Positions 11,656-25,819 are shown, counted from the stretch's first letter. The stretch is 64,000 bases of DNA from Struthidea cinerea (GCA_013397865.1 VZTI01005055.1:186001-250000), one strand, 5' to 3'. Made by a program: numbers and translations. The notes: a model not told the origin generated them from the letters alone.

Positions 11656-13145
11656 TATACGAATAGACAACCAGAATTTCCTTCTTAACCTTTGGCTGGA
11701 ACATTCAGCCAACACTTAAAGCATATGACGAGGAACCTGAATAACCATATGTTCTCCCCCTTTGGCTGAGAACACTTTTGCCTTCTCTAGAGGGAGAAAA
11801 ATAAGATGAATCTGCAGGCACTAGAAACGATTACAGGACTTCCTGTTCCTCTGCTACCAGTTGCTATGGAAAAATAAAAGTATGGTCTTGACAGCATTCA
11901 GGCAAGTATTACCAGCCCAAAAGCACATGAATGTGGACTTAGAGTGTGTATATGAAAGTAACTTCACTTAAGTAGCTTCTCTGCAGCAAGGCATACAAGT
12001 GATAAAATAGAGTCAGGAAACAACAGTAATTATTGCTACTGCTTAAGGAGAAAAGAATTTGATGCTACTTACCAAGTGTTGATTTTATAGTACAGAAATA
12101 CTACTACTTCAGCTTAGAAATACATGCTTAAAATTTATCTTCTTCTATTTGAACGGTTCTCACTTAAATAGGCTTGCTAGTCATTTGGGAGGTTTCCTCC
12201 TGGTTTCAGCAGTTACTGAGCCTGCTGGCACAGAAACCCTTACTCCAGCCAGTAGCAAACTGGGACAGAGCCTGCATCTGCAGCAGAAAGTCATCATCAC
12301 AAATCACAGCCACATGCAAGCTTCTTATTCCTCATCCTCTCCCCCAGGAAATCTATGCCCTAGAGCTGATTTTTTTTGTTTGACATATGTCAGGTTAAAT
12401 AAGAGGAACATCAGTAAACATCAGTAGACTTAACTCTCCAGTGCTGAGGAGTCCTTAAAAATTCAGAACTGCTTTACCACTACATTAGCTGCCAGCTGAT
12501 TGAAGGTTGTCATATTCATATGCAGAAGAAATTAAACAAGAGTCTCAGTAAATAAGCCATGATTTTCATTTAGATTAACCCTCCTTCAGAAGTACAATAG
12601 AAAATATTTCCTTTAAATAACAATTTGGTAAAAGTACATAAATATCATAAATACTAAAACAGCTTAGATATAAAACATGATAGCAAGACAGCTAAAAACA
12701 AATCAATGTTAAATGTTACTATGTATAAATAAACTAGTTGCACTCCTACATCTTTCTTCCTTGTGCTATTATATTTTCATCCTGTTTCGGGGAGAAGTGG
12801 GGAGTTGTTAGGGTTTTTGCAGAACTAGGTGGATAAATGGTCACATAATAAGAAAATTTTGTTATATGTCACTTGGCTTTAGGGTCTAATTCTGCTTAGT
12901 TTTTTGCGTCTTTCATACTATCAAATGAAAGCTGTTTGGTGGCCTCTGGGACATGTGTAGAATACCTTAATCCAGTTCCTCATCCTCTGGTTTTATACTT
13001 GACACAAATCAGCTACCAGGCAAAAAGGCCAGCTTGTTTTCATTCAAGAGCACTGAAGGCAAAGGACTGAACATAATTATAAATCTCTTTAATATCTGTT
13101 CTTTGTCAAAGACTGGGGATAGAGGATGGGGGTGAGGGAGACGGG

Positions 13146-13168
13146 GTGTGTTTGTGTGTGTGTGTGGT
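13146..13168. repeat. Short (GT)n microsatellite
   Basis: A G/T alternating run with one TTT interruption, embedded in a G-rich patch (13115-13168). Confidence 0.8.
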
Positions 13169-15152
13169 GAGACTTAGAAGTGATATAAAAAAAGAAAAGG
13201 GAACTTGGAAACTAGTCACTGAAGTTTGCATTTCCTTATGAGTTTAACCATCTGAATTCTTTGTTAAAGGGGATCATCAAAATCTCCAAAGTTTAGATAT
13301 TCCATGCTACTTGTTCAGACAAACCTAGAAGCTACAAAGAAGGTTATACGAAAAATGAGAGCATACACAGGTTCCTACATACATGGATTTTGAAACCAAT
13401 TTTTAAGCTAGCTACCAACAAATTCATAAGGAAAATAACAGACCTGCAGGTATTCATTAGAAGGACTTCTGCCCTTAGCAAGAATTTTATTGATTTTCAA
13501 GTAAATATGCCCACAAAGCTGATATTGTAAGAACTATTTTAAGACACATGGAAAACAATTACACAGTTTCACTGATGAGATGCTGCAGGCATACTGCTAT
13601 GGCAGCATATCTCAGAACTGCTGTTATCATACCTGTTTGGAACACAGATATTCTCATCAAGCTGTTAACCCTAGTCTATCTTAGCCATTTTCTTACAAGT
13701 CTTAGGAAAAATATGTATAATAAGTCTCAAAACTGTGCATGTTTAATTGTATTCCAAATACAAGTGCAGAAAAAAGTAGCATGAGCATACATATTAGATA
13801 ATAAACACCATGAATTTCTATACTTTAATAAGTATAGTATAACAAATCACTTGACTTTCATCCATCAGAAAAAAAGACCTTGTTGCTCTATTGCATTCAA
13901 AATTCTAATTACATGAAGCAGCTGAGAAGCTGTTCTGCAACCCATAAAGCACTAAAACACATTTTATTCTTTAATATATATATGTATATTTGCTGTTCAT
14001 TTTATTGGAAAACCCTCTATTCTCATGAGGATAGTATCTTACTGAAAGACATTATGAAGTGAAAGGATACTCACAACATATTAAGGACTAGTTTATAGTG
14101 CCTGCAGAGCAACAATCCTTTACTCATCAAGAGGTGGGGACTGGTTTTTTTATTTAGAATTGGAAAAATGTACTCATTTATTATTTTCCTTGTTTGAGCT
14201 TTTCTGGAATGAACCCAAAACAAAGTAATTATGTGGAATACAAACTCCTAGCTTAATTTGCAATGCATATCTCTAGATCAGAAACTGGGAGGCAATGTCA
14301 GAGAAAGCATTGTTCAGTACATGCCCTCTTGTACTCTGTAAACATCCATGTCAGGCCACTGTCAAATGAAGGATACAGCATTCAGCAAAGTTTTAGGGTG
14401 ACTGAGACTTTCGTGGTTAACAGGTAGCACCATTGACACAGAAGAAAAGAAGGAAAGGACAAATGAATAAAAAGTAATGAAAGCAGGAAACAGCAGGAAA
14501 AAAAATTAATATTGATTATTTTTGTTCCTGGAATTCTTCACAGATTCCACAAAATCACCTTTCATAATCAGTTGAACTACTCAAAACTGAACATACACTT
14601 GCACCACTAAAACTGGAGAACATCTGAGAAAGATTTTTTCTCCTCCAGAAGCTGACAGTATCATTACCTAGGTGAAACTTCATCAAATACTTCAAGTTTA
14701 AAGCTGAAGCTTTTCCACTCCGTCACAAATAAATTCTATACAAACTGAGAGGATAAACAGACAGTTTCAAAATATAACTTCACTATCCTTATCTGGATTA
14801 GCTTCCCTTTTATTACAGTCACTCAACAGCGAAGTACCTTATATAGAATTATGTTTGCTTTTTTGCTCACTCCTTTGTCAGCCATGAAATTATGCTATCA
14901 AATTCATAGCACAAGTAACAATTTTTCATCAAACAGAAGAATGATGAAAGAGAAGTCCAAACAATGCATGTTCAAGTGCAGATACATCTAGGAATATTCG
15001 GATTTGCTTATGTTAACCCACAGCGCTTGCATCCATATGTGCATATGTCATCGCTCTTACATTTAAACCTTTGAACCTTCACAACCATTCACACTGAAAC
15101 AGAAGTAGTTTATGTAATCTTTAATGACCAAGAAGCACCTAATTGAGAATTT

Positions 15153-15350
15153 TTGCACGTCCTAGGTACTCGTGTTCCCCTGACCATTGACCATGCCAGG
15201 AAGAATGGGAACCACAAGCGCATTGAGACTAGGCAGAGAAGTAGAAGAAAATCAATGCCTGGCAAGGGGTTCAGGAGCCATCCAGTATTGCACCATGCTT
15301 ATGTCAAGTCTGAAGTAATGAAAACACAAGAAGGTAGCCACCCCAGCTGA
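15153..15350 (+). other. Basic 65-codon open frame of unknown status
   Basis: The frame is rich in Arg, Lys and His, including the string RQRSRRKS, and lacks resemblance to any family I recognise. It is preceded by a plausible splice acceptor (pyrimidine-rich, ending CACGTCCTAG at about 15165) and followed by an AATAAA at 15428-15433. It could be a terminal exon, an old retrocopy, or chance. No donor or upstream exon was identified. Confidence 0.15.
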
Positions 15351-18300
15351 GAGAGTCTTTGGCCTACATGTTTTGTATTCAACCTAAGGTTTTGTTGCAA
15401 CTTGATAGTGCTAATTGTTGGTTGATTAATAAATTTTTAGCTTATTTTTCCTCTTCTTCTTAGACAGAGTTCTCTGGACCTATTACTACTCTAATGTTCC
15501 AAAGCAAAACAATATTTCTTAAAGAAGAATAAGTAATAGGAACAAACTCTTCCATGAAAACAAGATTACCTGTGTGAAAAGAGAGTAGTAGAAAAACTAC
15601 CTCCACAATTTCTTCAGTTGAACTGAATTTAAAAAATACTAATAATTCAGCATCCGAAAAAAATAGCTTTCCATGCTGATCTAGTAATCTTAAGAGTGAT
15701 AATTCCAATCAATTTCACCAAGAGCTCAGCATGAAACTTGTAGCAGAGTGCTGTGCTGACAGGTGCTGTTTAGTAATTTCAATGTAATGTAGAGGTCGCA
15801 GCTAGAAACCCAGTATTGAAAGTAAAGAGTTGTTCTATTAAGAAATTTTACTTATTCGTTTAAACTTTTTACTTTAATGGCTCTGAATCTGTGTCTGGTT
15901 CTGTCAAGTTGAGCAGCTGAAGATAACCTGTCTGGGACAGACTTGTCCCAGACTATCTTCCATGTTCTTCTCTCAAAATCCAATATACACCAGCACCTTC
16001 GAAGCTCAAATATTTAATGAAATCTGTGCTGAGACTTCAGGGAAATAAGTAAGTTCATTCCTCTGGCAGTTTAACAGCTTTTATCTTCTCTTATAGAAAA
16101 CACATATGCCTTGCTACACACATGATCTGGTTAAGACATCCCTTGTGCACCTACTTTTCAGTGTGAGCTGATACTGATACCCATTGATATGAAGAGTGTA
16201 ATGAAAGTAGTACAGTTTAAAATCATCTATCCAACTAAAATATTTTTAATAAAATAAATGGAGATTAATGAATCTGTCTTTCCAACAAAAATATTCAGCA
16301 GTTTTTGCATTGAAAAGACAGCCCAAATTTAGAAAAGTGTCAGAATAGCTTTACCTTGTAAATAAGTTAAAATAAAATACTAAATAAATAAATACAATAA
16401 AAAACAAAATTTCCCAGAAACAGGCAATGGAACGTACTTGGAATTGGAGTTTCTCTGCTCTGATTCAAAATGGCTGACTTACAGCCTTTATGACATCTTA
16501 AGTGATAAAAGCTCTCAATGAAAGGCAACAACTAACGACTACTCATGAAACACAGTAAAAATCTACTAATGTAAGTATTGACGTATTTCATGGTGTATTT
16601 CAGACCTCATAGTGGTTTTACCTAGAAGTACATTTTTGTCTACTGAATGAAAACAAGTACCAGCCATAAGGATAAAAATGCAGTCCTTACCAAGCTAAAT
16701 TCAAAAGCAAACAGGATTCTGTACATTTTCTGAATATATATATGAAAGCCATGGCACATCAACCAGTGGAACTCAGTACAGCTATGCTTTCACTGTTCTA
16801 TGATTTCTTCTGTATTTTTAAAACAAATTAATCTGAACATTATTTGAGTCTTCTAATCTAACATTCTTAATAAATGAAGTTTTCAATTTATAAATTAAAT
16901 TCTTTACGTTTCAGATCTCTGATGAAGTTGGATTCTGAAGTGTCGTTCTGGCCTCATATTACTAAGTTTTACCACAAGAGAACATTACCTTGGAAAGAAA
17001 TATCACAAACATTTATCCTTCCCGTACTTGCACTGAGTTGAACAGTAATTTCTCCAAAAGCTTGTATTGTCATACCAAACTGCTGGTATTTAATATTCAA
17101 ATAATCAGCACAGGATTTTGATACTCAACCCAAATGGTACTTCAGTGGGCAAAGGTCTTAATCCTAACCGTTACAAGTTGAATGTTAACTTCAGTTCAAG
17201 CAGCTGTCTAGCACATAGGATTCATGAATAATCCAGCAAAAATACGTGAGTGAAATTTTTATTATTCCATATTCTTCCTGAGTTTTACATATATTCTCTT
17301 CTCCTTGCTAAAAAATCATCACAGTGCTATGTCCAGACAGGAGGTGGGAAGAAAGGAGACAGATACAGGTTTTAAAATAAATTTTGTCTCTAAAATTCCT
17401 TTTCATAAACTCTTTTCCTATATTATTGATTGATTTTTATCCACTTTCTCTTCCATCAGTGACAATTCTTACAATAGTTCCTTCTTTCACAAAGTTTTAA
17501 AAAAAACAGCCAACAGCTCTCTGCCTTTGTATGTTAATAATGTGAAGACAATAGTCATAGATGACACTGCAGTCAAAAAATAATTAGCTGAAATTTAACT
17601 AATACAGCAATGGAGCTTCTGCAAGGCAACAGGTCACGAATTAAGTACTGGCAATGCTCAATATTCACTGTTGAATGCAGGTTAATGAATTTGAATAAGA
17701 TTCCCTAGAAGAGATGTAAACAAGAGACTCTGTCATATTACCATAAATGTTACAGTAAACAAGAGTCTTATATATTCACTGCCTCTGTAGTCCTAAACTC
17801 AACTTCCAACTTCCAGAGATTCTCAGCTCACAGAGCCAGTCAGAAAACAGCTTGTACATACAGCAGAAATTCTAGGGAAAGGATTTAAGAAAAAATGTCC
17901 TCTCCCAAGTTGTCATGGTAATCAAACAAGCAAAGAATAAAGCTATGCCTAGAACTGATTGAGAAATGGGACTATTCCCGATGTTTCTAATGTAACAAAG
18001 TAATTTTTATTCAAATGAAATGTAAGCCTTTTTTTCTCTTTCCATGGAAAATAGAAGGAGAAAATTATAAGAAAGATACAGCAAGGGAGGAAGGCACTGC
18101 CATACAAGAACACATTATAAGGGATTGGGGAGACATTTTATTTAATATTAATCATACTCTCAACTTTGTCCTCTTCAGTAGGCAAGTCTCAACACTAACC
18201 TTTGCTGCTATCACTGGTGTACCAGCTTTATAAAGGATGAGGGGCAAGATTGCTGTGCTATCCACAGGCAGGGTACATAAAGGTTAGATCAAAACCAAAT

Positions 18301-21300
18301 TTAAGAAAGCAGCACAGGTATCCAAGAGACTGAAGTGATAAACAAGTTTCTAACAGTTAAAAAAAAATAATTAAAAAATGCAACTCAGATTTGAGAAAAC
18401 TTTTCAAAGACGTCCACAGTAAATAGCCACAGATATGTGTCCAGGGAATCTCACTTAGACCAATTCTAGCCCTGCATTATGGAAGATGCCATATTAATTT
18501 AGTGTCAGCATGACCCCACACAGAGAAAAATACTTAGAAGCAGAAGTAAGGAAGCAGTAAACATTTAAGAAAAAGTTGAAAGAATTGTATATTCTAAGCA
18601 TGGATATGAACTCCAAAGTCCTGGACGTTTGATTTCTATACTACCTCCAGAATGATTGTGCAATTTATCTCACAAAAGCTTATTAATTCTAGTTGATTTA
18701 AGGAAGTTATTGCAATACTGAATACCAATCGCAAGACATACACAATTTTGCTATGTAGTACCAAAGACTGCAAATTTCTATAAGATGGAGACATGGGATA
18801 CTCATGCCTAATGGCACCTGGGATGGCCACAACACAGGAAAGCCAAAAACCAGTAATCTGTGAAACCAGGTTTGGTCTGTCTTGCCCATAAGGACAGAAA
18901 GGGACAGAAGGAGGAATGCAGTAGAATTTTCCTGAAGGGACTGAAGTCTATTCATAAAAAAAAATAAAAATGGACCCAGGAAAATGGAGGGGGAAAAAAG
19001 GAAATTCCAGAGACTAAGGAGGTCAAAGAAGAATATTATCTTTTACAAATGTTCCGCACACCAAAGACCTGAAAATTTTAAATGATCCCAATTCAAAGTC
19101 CAAAGGGCACATAGAAATATGAACTACATAGATATAAGAAATGGCAGACATATATGTCATTGATTTATCCAGTCTAACCTGAATCTAAAATATTTTAAAT
19201 TAATCACTCTTCTTCAGTGCAAAGACTTGATTTCATTTAACAGTCTACTGTTCCTGCAAAACACAAACCAGAACAACCTCAGTGGGACCACCCATCCTCA
19301 TAGAGGCACCTTTCAGGAGCAGCACAATGCTCACTGCCACTGGTCCCGCTTCAAGAAGGGATGTAACAGACTCCATTGACAGAGGACAAGGGGTCAGTGG
19401 CCACTGTAGATTTCATAGCTATGGGGCTGATCCAGAAACTAAGGGAGTTTAAAACTCCAGGTGTGCAGCTTTGCAGACCTAACAGCAGCCTGTCAAAGTA
19501 CCACTGGGAGATTTTGAGTAGAACTGCAAGACAGCACACTGCTAATTTGAATGTGGTCTAACTGACAGCACATGGGCCAATCCACCTTGCTTAAAAAATA
19601 TCAGTTCAGCTCAGTCTTTGTTCAGTAAGGAAGAACCAATGCTCAGGAGCATGTGTTACCACCAGCCAAATAACCACTCCCAGATGGCTACCTGCTCACA
19701 GGGCTACCTGCTCAGAACCCAAACAGCCTGATATAGAGTAGAGGAAGGAGAAAGTTAAGGAGTCTCCCTATCACTGTGGCAGGCAACATGTGGAAACTGG
19801 AGAGCAGCAAGCCAGTAACTCTTGTGCTGTCGCTTATCAATCCTGCACAAAGCACTGGAAGGTGAAATTAATCCTTAGAAAATACTTTGGAAATGGGAAG
19901 GGACTTTTTGCCTTTGTTTCACTTTTTAAATGACTTGGGAAACAGTGCCAGCACTGCCAAGTCTCACACTTTTTTGAAAAAAAAAATCATTAAGTGGAAA
20001 ATGAGAACAGATGAAATGCAAGGGAATCATGCATATTCTTCTTTGACAAATTAGAGATCTGATGGCAAGGGCTTGACAAATTCACCATTACTTATCAAGC
20101 TGATATCAGGCTTGCACTGGAAATTGCAGTGTTTCTTCTACAGAAAGAAAACTTGGATGAGAATTGTATTAATGCTTCCTGAGCTCAAAACAGACTTTTC
20201 TACTGCTGAAAGCCCCTTGTAATGCCTAGGAAATACTCTATTTTTCATACAGCCTGAGAACAAGCATATGGTAGTGAATAAATTGTGCTAACATTCCCTT
20301 TCTGTCCAAAATGTAATAGAAAATGACCTTGAGTCAAAAAAAATAGCTATGAAGGTCACACATGTAAACCTATCTGGCTGAATCACCTACACCTCTGCTA
20401 ATGCTGTTGCATCTTACCAAGGGCTTATCATGTGCAAAACAGGTTTTGTATTAGATTTGGAACTTTCTGCAAGAAAGCTTCCACATAGAATGGAATAGGC
20501 AAATAGGCATCTGAAAGCTTCCAAACTTGGTGGTGTTATTATCCACCCACCAAGTTAAATTACTAACAAAAGAAAATAAAATATATAATACTTAGCAACA
20601 TCCTAGACAGTTTCCATAATTTTACATATCATGGGATGAATCTGGCTTTGTGAATTACTGTTGTCATGGCAGCAGTGTCATGGTCCCAAAGGGAAATAAA
20701 TCCTCCTAACAAGTTGTGACAAACCAGCATAACAAAGAACAAAATGACTTCAATCTTGCTAAAGGATTATTGATTTATTATTTGAAACTCAGAATTGGTT
20801 ACTGAAAAATCACTACTACCTCTTTTTTGGAAGTGTTTTCAAGAGCAGGACAGCAGATAACAAAGATTTTCTTGGGGGTGGATTTTATTCTCTATTTCCA
20901 CACAGCATAAAATTTATTATTAAAAAGAAGAAAAAAAGCTAAAAATAGGCACTTAGTTTATTTAGTTCTGGTTGATTTGAACAAACACAGCATATTCTGA
21001 AAGAACAGGAAAGAGGCAAAACATTTCTTTTAAAACTGTCCAGTATTAAATTGAATTTCTTAGTCATTGCCTGCAGAAGATGTGCTTGCAGAAGGAGGTG
21101 GGTAAGACAAAGCTTGTAACAAGTGTGTTTTTACATTAATAATTGACCTCTATGATTCCCACCCAAACAGAAACCATGTCCAGTTCAGGAAATACTACAT
21201 CTATTTCAGCATTGGGACATCTTGGAGAGCATTGGAAGTTAGAAGAATGTTATGGGGAAGCATTGTCTGTACTTGTTTTAGTTCTACATCCTTCTCAGAC

Positions 21301-21374
21301 ACTCTTTCACCAAAACTGAGATGGGAAACTAAGATTCAGATTTCAGGAATTTTCCATTTCCTTTTTCCAGCAAT

Positions 21375-24300
21375 GACCTGTTTCTGGTCCTCCATATGCA
21401 CAGCCACAAAAGTGCAAAGGTACAAAGATTATCAAAACAGACATCAAGGCCCTGGGACAGTTTGTGAGGGAATCAGAACCTCAGGTTATTCTTATTTCTG
21501 TTCTTCCAGGTGCAGGTAACAACATAGAAAGAAAACAGGTGGACCCAGTCTACTAATAAATGATCTTGTGACTGGTGTAACCACCAAAATTTTTGTTTCT
21601 TTGATAATGGGATGGCCTACATAGCACCAGACTTGCTGAGTTCAGATGGGCTTCACCTCTCTCAAAAGGGAAAAATGATCTTTGGTCAAGACTCGTTTCT
21701 AGGGCTTTAAATGAGACATGATGGGAGAGGAGGATATCATCAGGTTCAGCAGTGGTAAGGTGTGGGATGACAGGCCATCCACTCATACCAGTGAGCCAGA
21801 GACAGCAAGACATGCCAAGAGCCTGGAGAGGTTATGCAGGTCGAGAGGAAAACACCTGAAGCACAGCATCGAGGAACTCCAGACACTCCAGACAGAAAGT
21901 CATAATGCACTCAGCTTGAGGAATAAAAAGGAGGAACTAGAGACTTGCACATGCCTGCAGGGCTCTGATCTTATTGGCATCACAGAAACTCATGGAGTGT
22001 TAGAATGGAAAGGTAGGAGCTCTTTAGAAAGGACAGGCAGGGGAGATGAGAAGGCGGTGATGCCCTCTATGACAATGGAGTGAATGGAGCTCCAGTTGGG
22101 GATAGGTGAGGAGCTGACTGAGAGCTTATGGGCCAGGATTAAAGGGAGAGCAGGGACAGGTGATTTTATAGTAGGTCTCTGAGGCTGCCTGAACAGAAAG
22201 ATCAAGCTGTTGAGGCCTTCTACACATAGATAGGACTGGCCTCATATACACATATCCTGGTGCTTGTGGGGAACTTCAACCACCCCAACATCTGTTGGAG
22301 GGACAACACAGTCAGGCAAGGGCAGTCCAGGAGGTTCTTGGAACGTGTTGATTACTATGGGGAATTACAAGAGAGAACTGGGTTGTGAGCTGTAAAAGCT
22401 GCCTGCAGAGGCACATGGCAGCACAAAGGAGCACATGGCGGCACACAGAGGCTTGTCTCCACCGGACCCTGCGGGGAGAAGGTGTCACAGGGCAGACCCC
22501 TACGGAGAGGAGCCTGCTGGGAGCTGAGGGGTGAACAGCGAGTGATCATCCCATAAAAGGACATTGAAAAACTGTGTTGCTGATGTAGCAACACGAGATA
22601 GGTCACATAGTGAAGATTATCATATAAGGAAATACTGTGCCTAAGAAAAGAGTATAAAACCAGCTCATTCCTTTGAATAAATGATTCAGATTCCCTGCCG
22701 GTCTGGGTCCGTCATTCAATGGCCAACAATAACAACTTCTTACTCCAAGTGATAGAGGAGCCAATGAGGAGAGGCGTTGGGCTGGACCTTGCTGTCACCA
22801 CCCAGGAGGGGCTTGTGGGGAATGTGAAGCTCAAGCACAGCCTGGACTCTGGTGACCATGAAATGGTGGAGTTTGAGATCCTTAGGGCAGTGAGGAGGGC
22901 ACACAGCAAGCTCATTACCCTGGACTCCAGGAGAGCAGCCTTCATCTCTTCAGGTGTCTACCCTGGTAGAGTGCCATGGGATAGTGTCCTGGAAGAAAGA
23001 AGAACCCAAGAGAGCTGGATGATATTCAGGGATTGTCTCCTCCAGGCTCACAAACAGTGCATCACTACAAAGAGGAAATCAGGAAGTTTGCATGGATGAA
23101 CAAGGAGCTCCTGGACAAACAGGTACCTTACAGAGGCTGGTAGAAGGGACAGGTGTCCTGTGAGGAATACAGAAAAACAGCCCAAATATCAGGAAGATTG
23201 TTAGGAAAGCTAAGGTACTGGCAGAAGTAAACCTGGCCAAGGATGTCAAGAATAACAAAAAAAGCTTCTTTAGGTGTATCAATGGTAACAGAAAGACTAG
23301 GAAAAATTTATTCCTCTCAGGAAGGATATATGAGACCCGGGTACTCAGAACATGGAGAATGCCAAGGTAGTCCGTGATTTTTTGCCTCAGTGTTTTACCA
23401 GCAAGTGCTCCAGCCACACTGCTCAAGTTGCAGAACTTGAAAGTAGGGGTTGGGAGAATGAAGAACATCTGGGGAACCTGAAAGTGAGCAAGTAGAAGTG
23501 CAAGGAGATACATCTGTAGGTCCTGAGGGAACTGGCCTAACAAGTGGCTAAGCCACTCTTTATTATACTAAAGAAGTCATGGCAGCTTGGTGAAGTTCCC
23601 ATTGACTGGAAAAGGGGAATTAAGGAAGACCTAGGGAACTATAGGCCAGTCAGTCTCACTTCAGTGCCTGGCAAGATCTTGGAGCAGATCTTCCTGGAAA
23701 TTACACTAAGGCACATGGGAAATAATGAGGTGATTGGTGACAACCAACATGGTTTAACTAAAGGCAAATCATGCCTGACAAAATTGCTTTTTATGATGGG
23801 GTTACTGCAGTAGTGGATGAGGGAAGTGCAACAAATATCATCTACCTGGACATGTGAAAGCATTTGACATTGTTCTGCATGACATCATTGCCTTTAAACT
23901 AGAGAAACAATGATTTGATGGATGGACTACTCACTGGATGAAAAATTGGCTGGATGGTCGCACTCAAAGAGTTGCGGTCAATAGCTCAATGTCCAAGTGG
24001 AGACCAGTGACATGTATCATTCCTCAGGGGTCACTATTGGGACCAGCCCTTTTCAACATTTTTGTCAGCAATATGGACAGTGGGATTAAGTTCAGCCTTA
24101 GCAAACTGCCAATGACACCAGGCTGTGAGGTGCAGTTGACACACTGGAGGGAAGGGATCCCATCCAAAGGGACCTTGAGAGACTTGGGAGGTGCAAACCT
24201 TATAAAGTTTCACAAGGGCAAGTGTAAGATCCTGCACCTGGGCTGGGGCAGTCCCAAGCAAAAATACAGGCTGGGCAGAGAATGGGTTGAGACTAGTCCT

Positions 24301-24940
24301 GGCACCACAGACTTGGTGTTTGAGGGTGAAAAGCTCAGTATGAGTCAGCAATGTGCACTTGCAGCCCAGGAAGTCAACTGCATCCTGGGCTGCATCAAAA
24401 ACAACGTGGCCAGTATGAGGGGATTCTCCCCCTCTATTCTGCTCTGGTGAGACCACCCACAGAGTGCTGTCTCCAGCTCTGGAGTCCTGAACACAAGAAA
24501 GACATGGACCTGTTGGAAAGACTGAAGAGGAGAGCCACTAAGTTGATCATAGGGCCGGAGCACGTTCTCTGTGTAATATTGAGAGACTTGGGGTTGTTCC
24601 GTCTGGAGACAAGAAGGCTTCAGGGAGACCTTATAACACCTTCCAATATTTAAACAGGGCTTACAAAAAGGCTGGAGAAGGGCATGTAGGGATAGGTCAC
24701 AGGAGAAGCTGAAAGAGGGCCTAGATCAGGAAGAAATTCTTAGCCATAAGGGTGTTGAGGCACTGGAACAGGCTGTCCAGACAGGCAGGGGATTCCCTAT
24801 CCCTGGAGGTGTTCAAGACTGGGCTGAATGGGGCTCTAAGTAACCTGGTCTCGTGGAAGTTTCCCAGCCCATGGCAAGGGTTTTGGAGCTATATGATCTT
24901 AAGGTGTCTTCCAACCCGAAACGTTTTATGATCCTATGAT
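21375..24940 (+). mobile_element. Long CR1 LINE copy with ORF1 esterase, endonuclease and RT
   Basis: The fullest CR1 in the window, about 3.2 kb without the LTR inserted in it. ORF1 remnants at about 21430-21700 match the C-terminal part of the CR1 SGNH/GDSL-type esterase: LGQFVRESEPQVILISVLPG, then DNGMAYIAPDLL, then SSDGLHLSQKGK with the conserved DGLHLS box at 21633-21654. ORF2 follows: endonuclease GSDLIGITETHG at about 21960-22000 and VGNFNHP at about 22266, where the catalytic GDFN is changed to GNFN. The LTR interrupts at 22356-22728. The frame resumes with NFLLQVIEEP and continues to the reverse transcriptase: NYRPVSLTSVPGKILEQIF at about 23638-23695 and PQGSLLGPALFNIF at about 24020-24065. 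The FADD box has become AND (24108-24119) in a shifted frame. The 3' end carries ATGATCCTATGAT (24928-24940). Multiple stops and frameshifts make it inactive. The 5' boundary is uncertain and could lie nearer 21200. Confidence 0.93.
22356..22728 (+). mobile_element. Solo LTR inserted in the CR1 endonuclease
   Basis: A 373-bp block foreign to CR1 lies between codons of the endonuclease. It has a TATA box (GTATAAAAC, about 22652-22660) and an AATAAA signal (22676-22681) 20-30 bp later, followed by a short tail ending CCAACA, a layout typical of a retroviral LTR. It begins TATGGGG, probably a mutated TGTGGGG, and ends ACA. The flanking 5-mers attac (22351-22355) and ataac (22729-22733) match at four of five positions. 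Removing the block and one copy of the 5-mer restores the CR1 frame ERVDYNFLLQ, which supports these exact borders. No internal retroviral sequence is present. Subfamily is not assigned. Confidence 0.8.
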
Positions 24941-25778
24941 ACACAGAAAGATGGGTTTTTGACCTTTGCCACCACTGACATTTCAATGAGATTCCAGTAT
25001 CTGAGTTGCTTGCTGAAGTTATACTTCATTTCACTAGATTAGCCCATCTGGGGTGAATCAGGCTTCTCTTCTAAATGGCCTTCTGTGGTGCAACATAATT
25101 CTCTCTGACACTGACATGCTAAATTAAGGAACGGTCTTCTCAAGGTAGAGGTCATGTAAAGATGTAATTTAATAACTGGAAACACAGTTAATAACTCAAA
25201 CATCCAGGAAAGCCTGGTTTAATATCGAATTGATTCAATATTGAAGACTTAGATTATTCTGAAGCTGAAACAGAATACGCTCAAATAATAAACATGTTGA
25301 ATATCAAAATTATCTGTAAGGTGAAAAGCCTTCATTTTCCCAATTGCACTTCTAATTTAATTTACTTTGATGATCTCTCATTCCCCTCAAAAGCCATGCT
25401 GACTACCAAAATTTTATTTCTTTTGGCAATTAAGAAAAGTTAATTCCATTATAGCTGAGGCTGAATATAATTTTTTAAAAATTAATTGCTTATTATTCCA
25501 AACTGAAAAAGTAATTAGCAATATTATGCTTGTAAAGAAATCAAAATAATCATTTTTTTCTAATTCATTGATTCACAACTATACAGGAACCTTTTATTCA
25601 CTGCCCTTGGGTAATGCCTAATAATAATGAAGATAATTCTTGTAGCATCATGCCACTAGTCTGGCAGGTCTTCTGGTTAAGGTTAAGTAAAGTCTATCTA
25701 CATCAGATGGAGATGTCCTGTGATGATCTCTTCCTGCTCAGGCCCAGCTCTGCCACAACTCTTTCTTCCTTGCGTGAC

Positions 25779-25819
25779 TTCCTTGCACTCAGGCTCTTTC
25801 TTCCTTGCACTCAGGCTCT
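25779..25819. repeat. 22-bp tandem duplication
   Basis: The 19-mer TTCCTTGCACTCAGGCTCT occurs at 25779-25797 and again at 25801-25819 (period 22). A partial third word, TTCTTCCTTGCGTGACT, lies just upstream. Confidence 0.9.

Larger units (their letters stand above)
11656..21374. other. Long AT-rich stretch, no confirmed gene
   Basis: Nearly 10 kb with no recognisable transposon or gene. Minor features are a short (GT)n run at 13146-13168, small TA runs at about 13975-13990 and 16735-16745, a 17-bp imperfect tandem word at 19685-19718, and a short basic open frame at 15153-15350, noted separately. This looks like intron or intergenic DNA. Confidence 0.55.
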
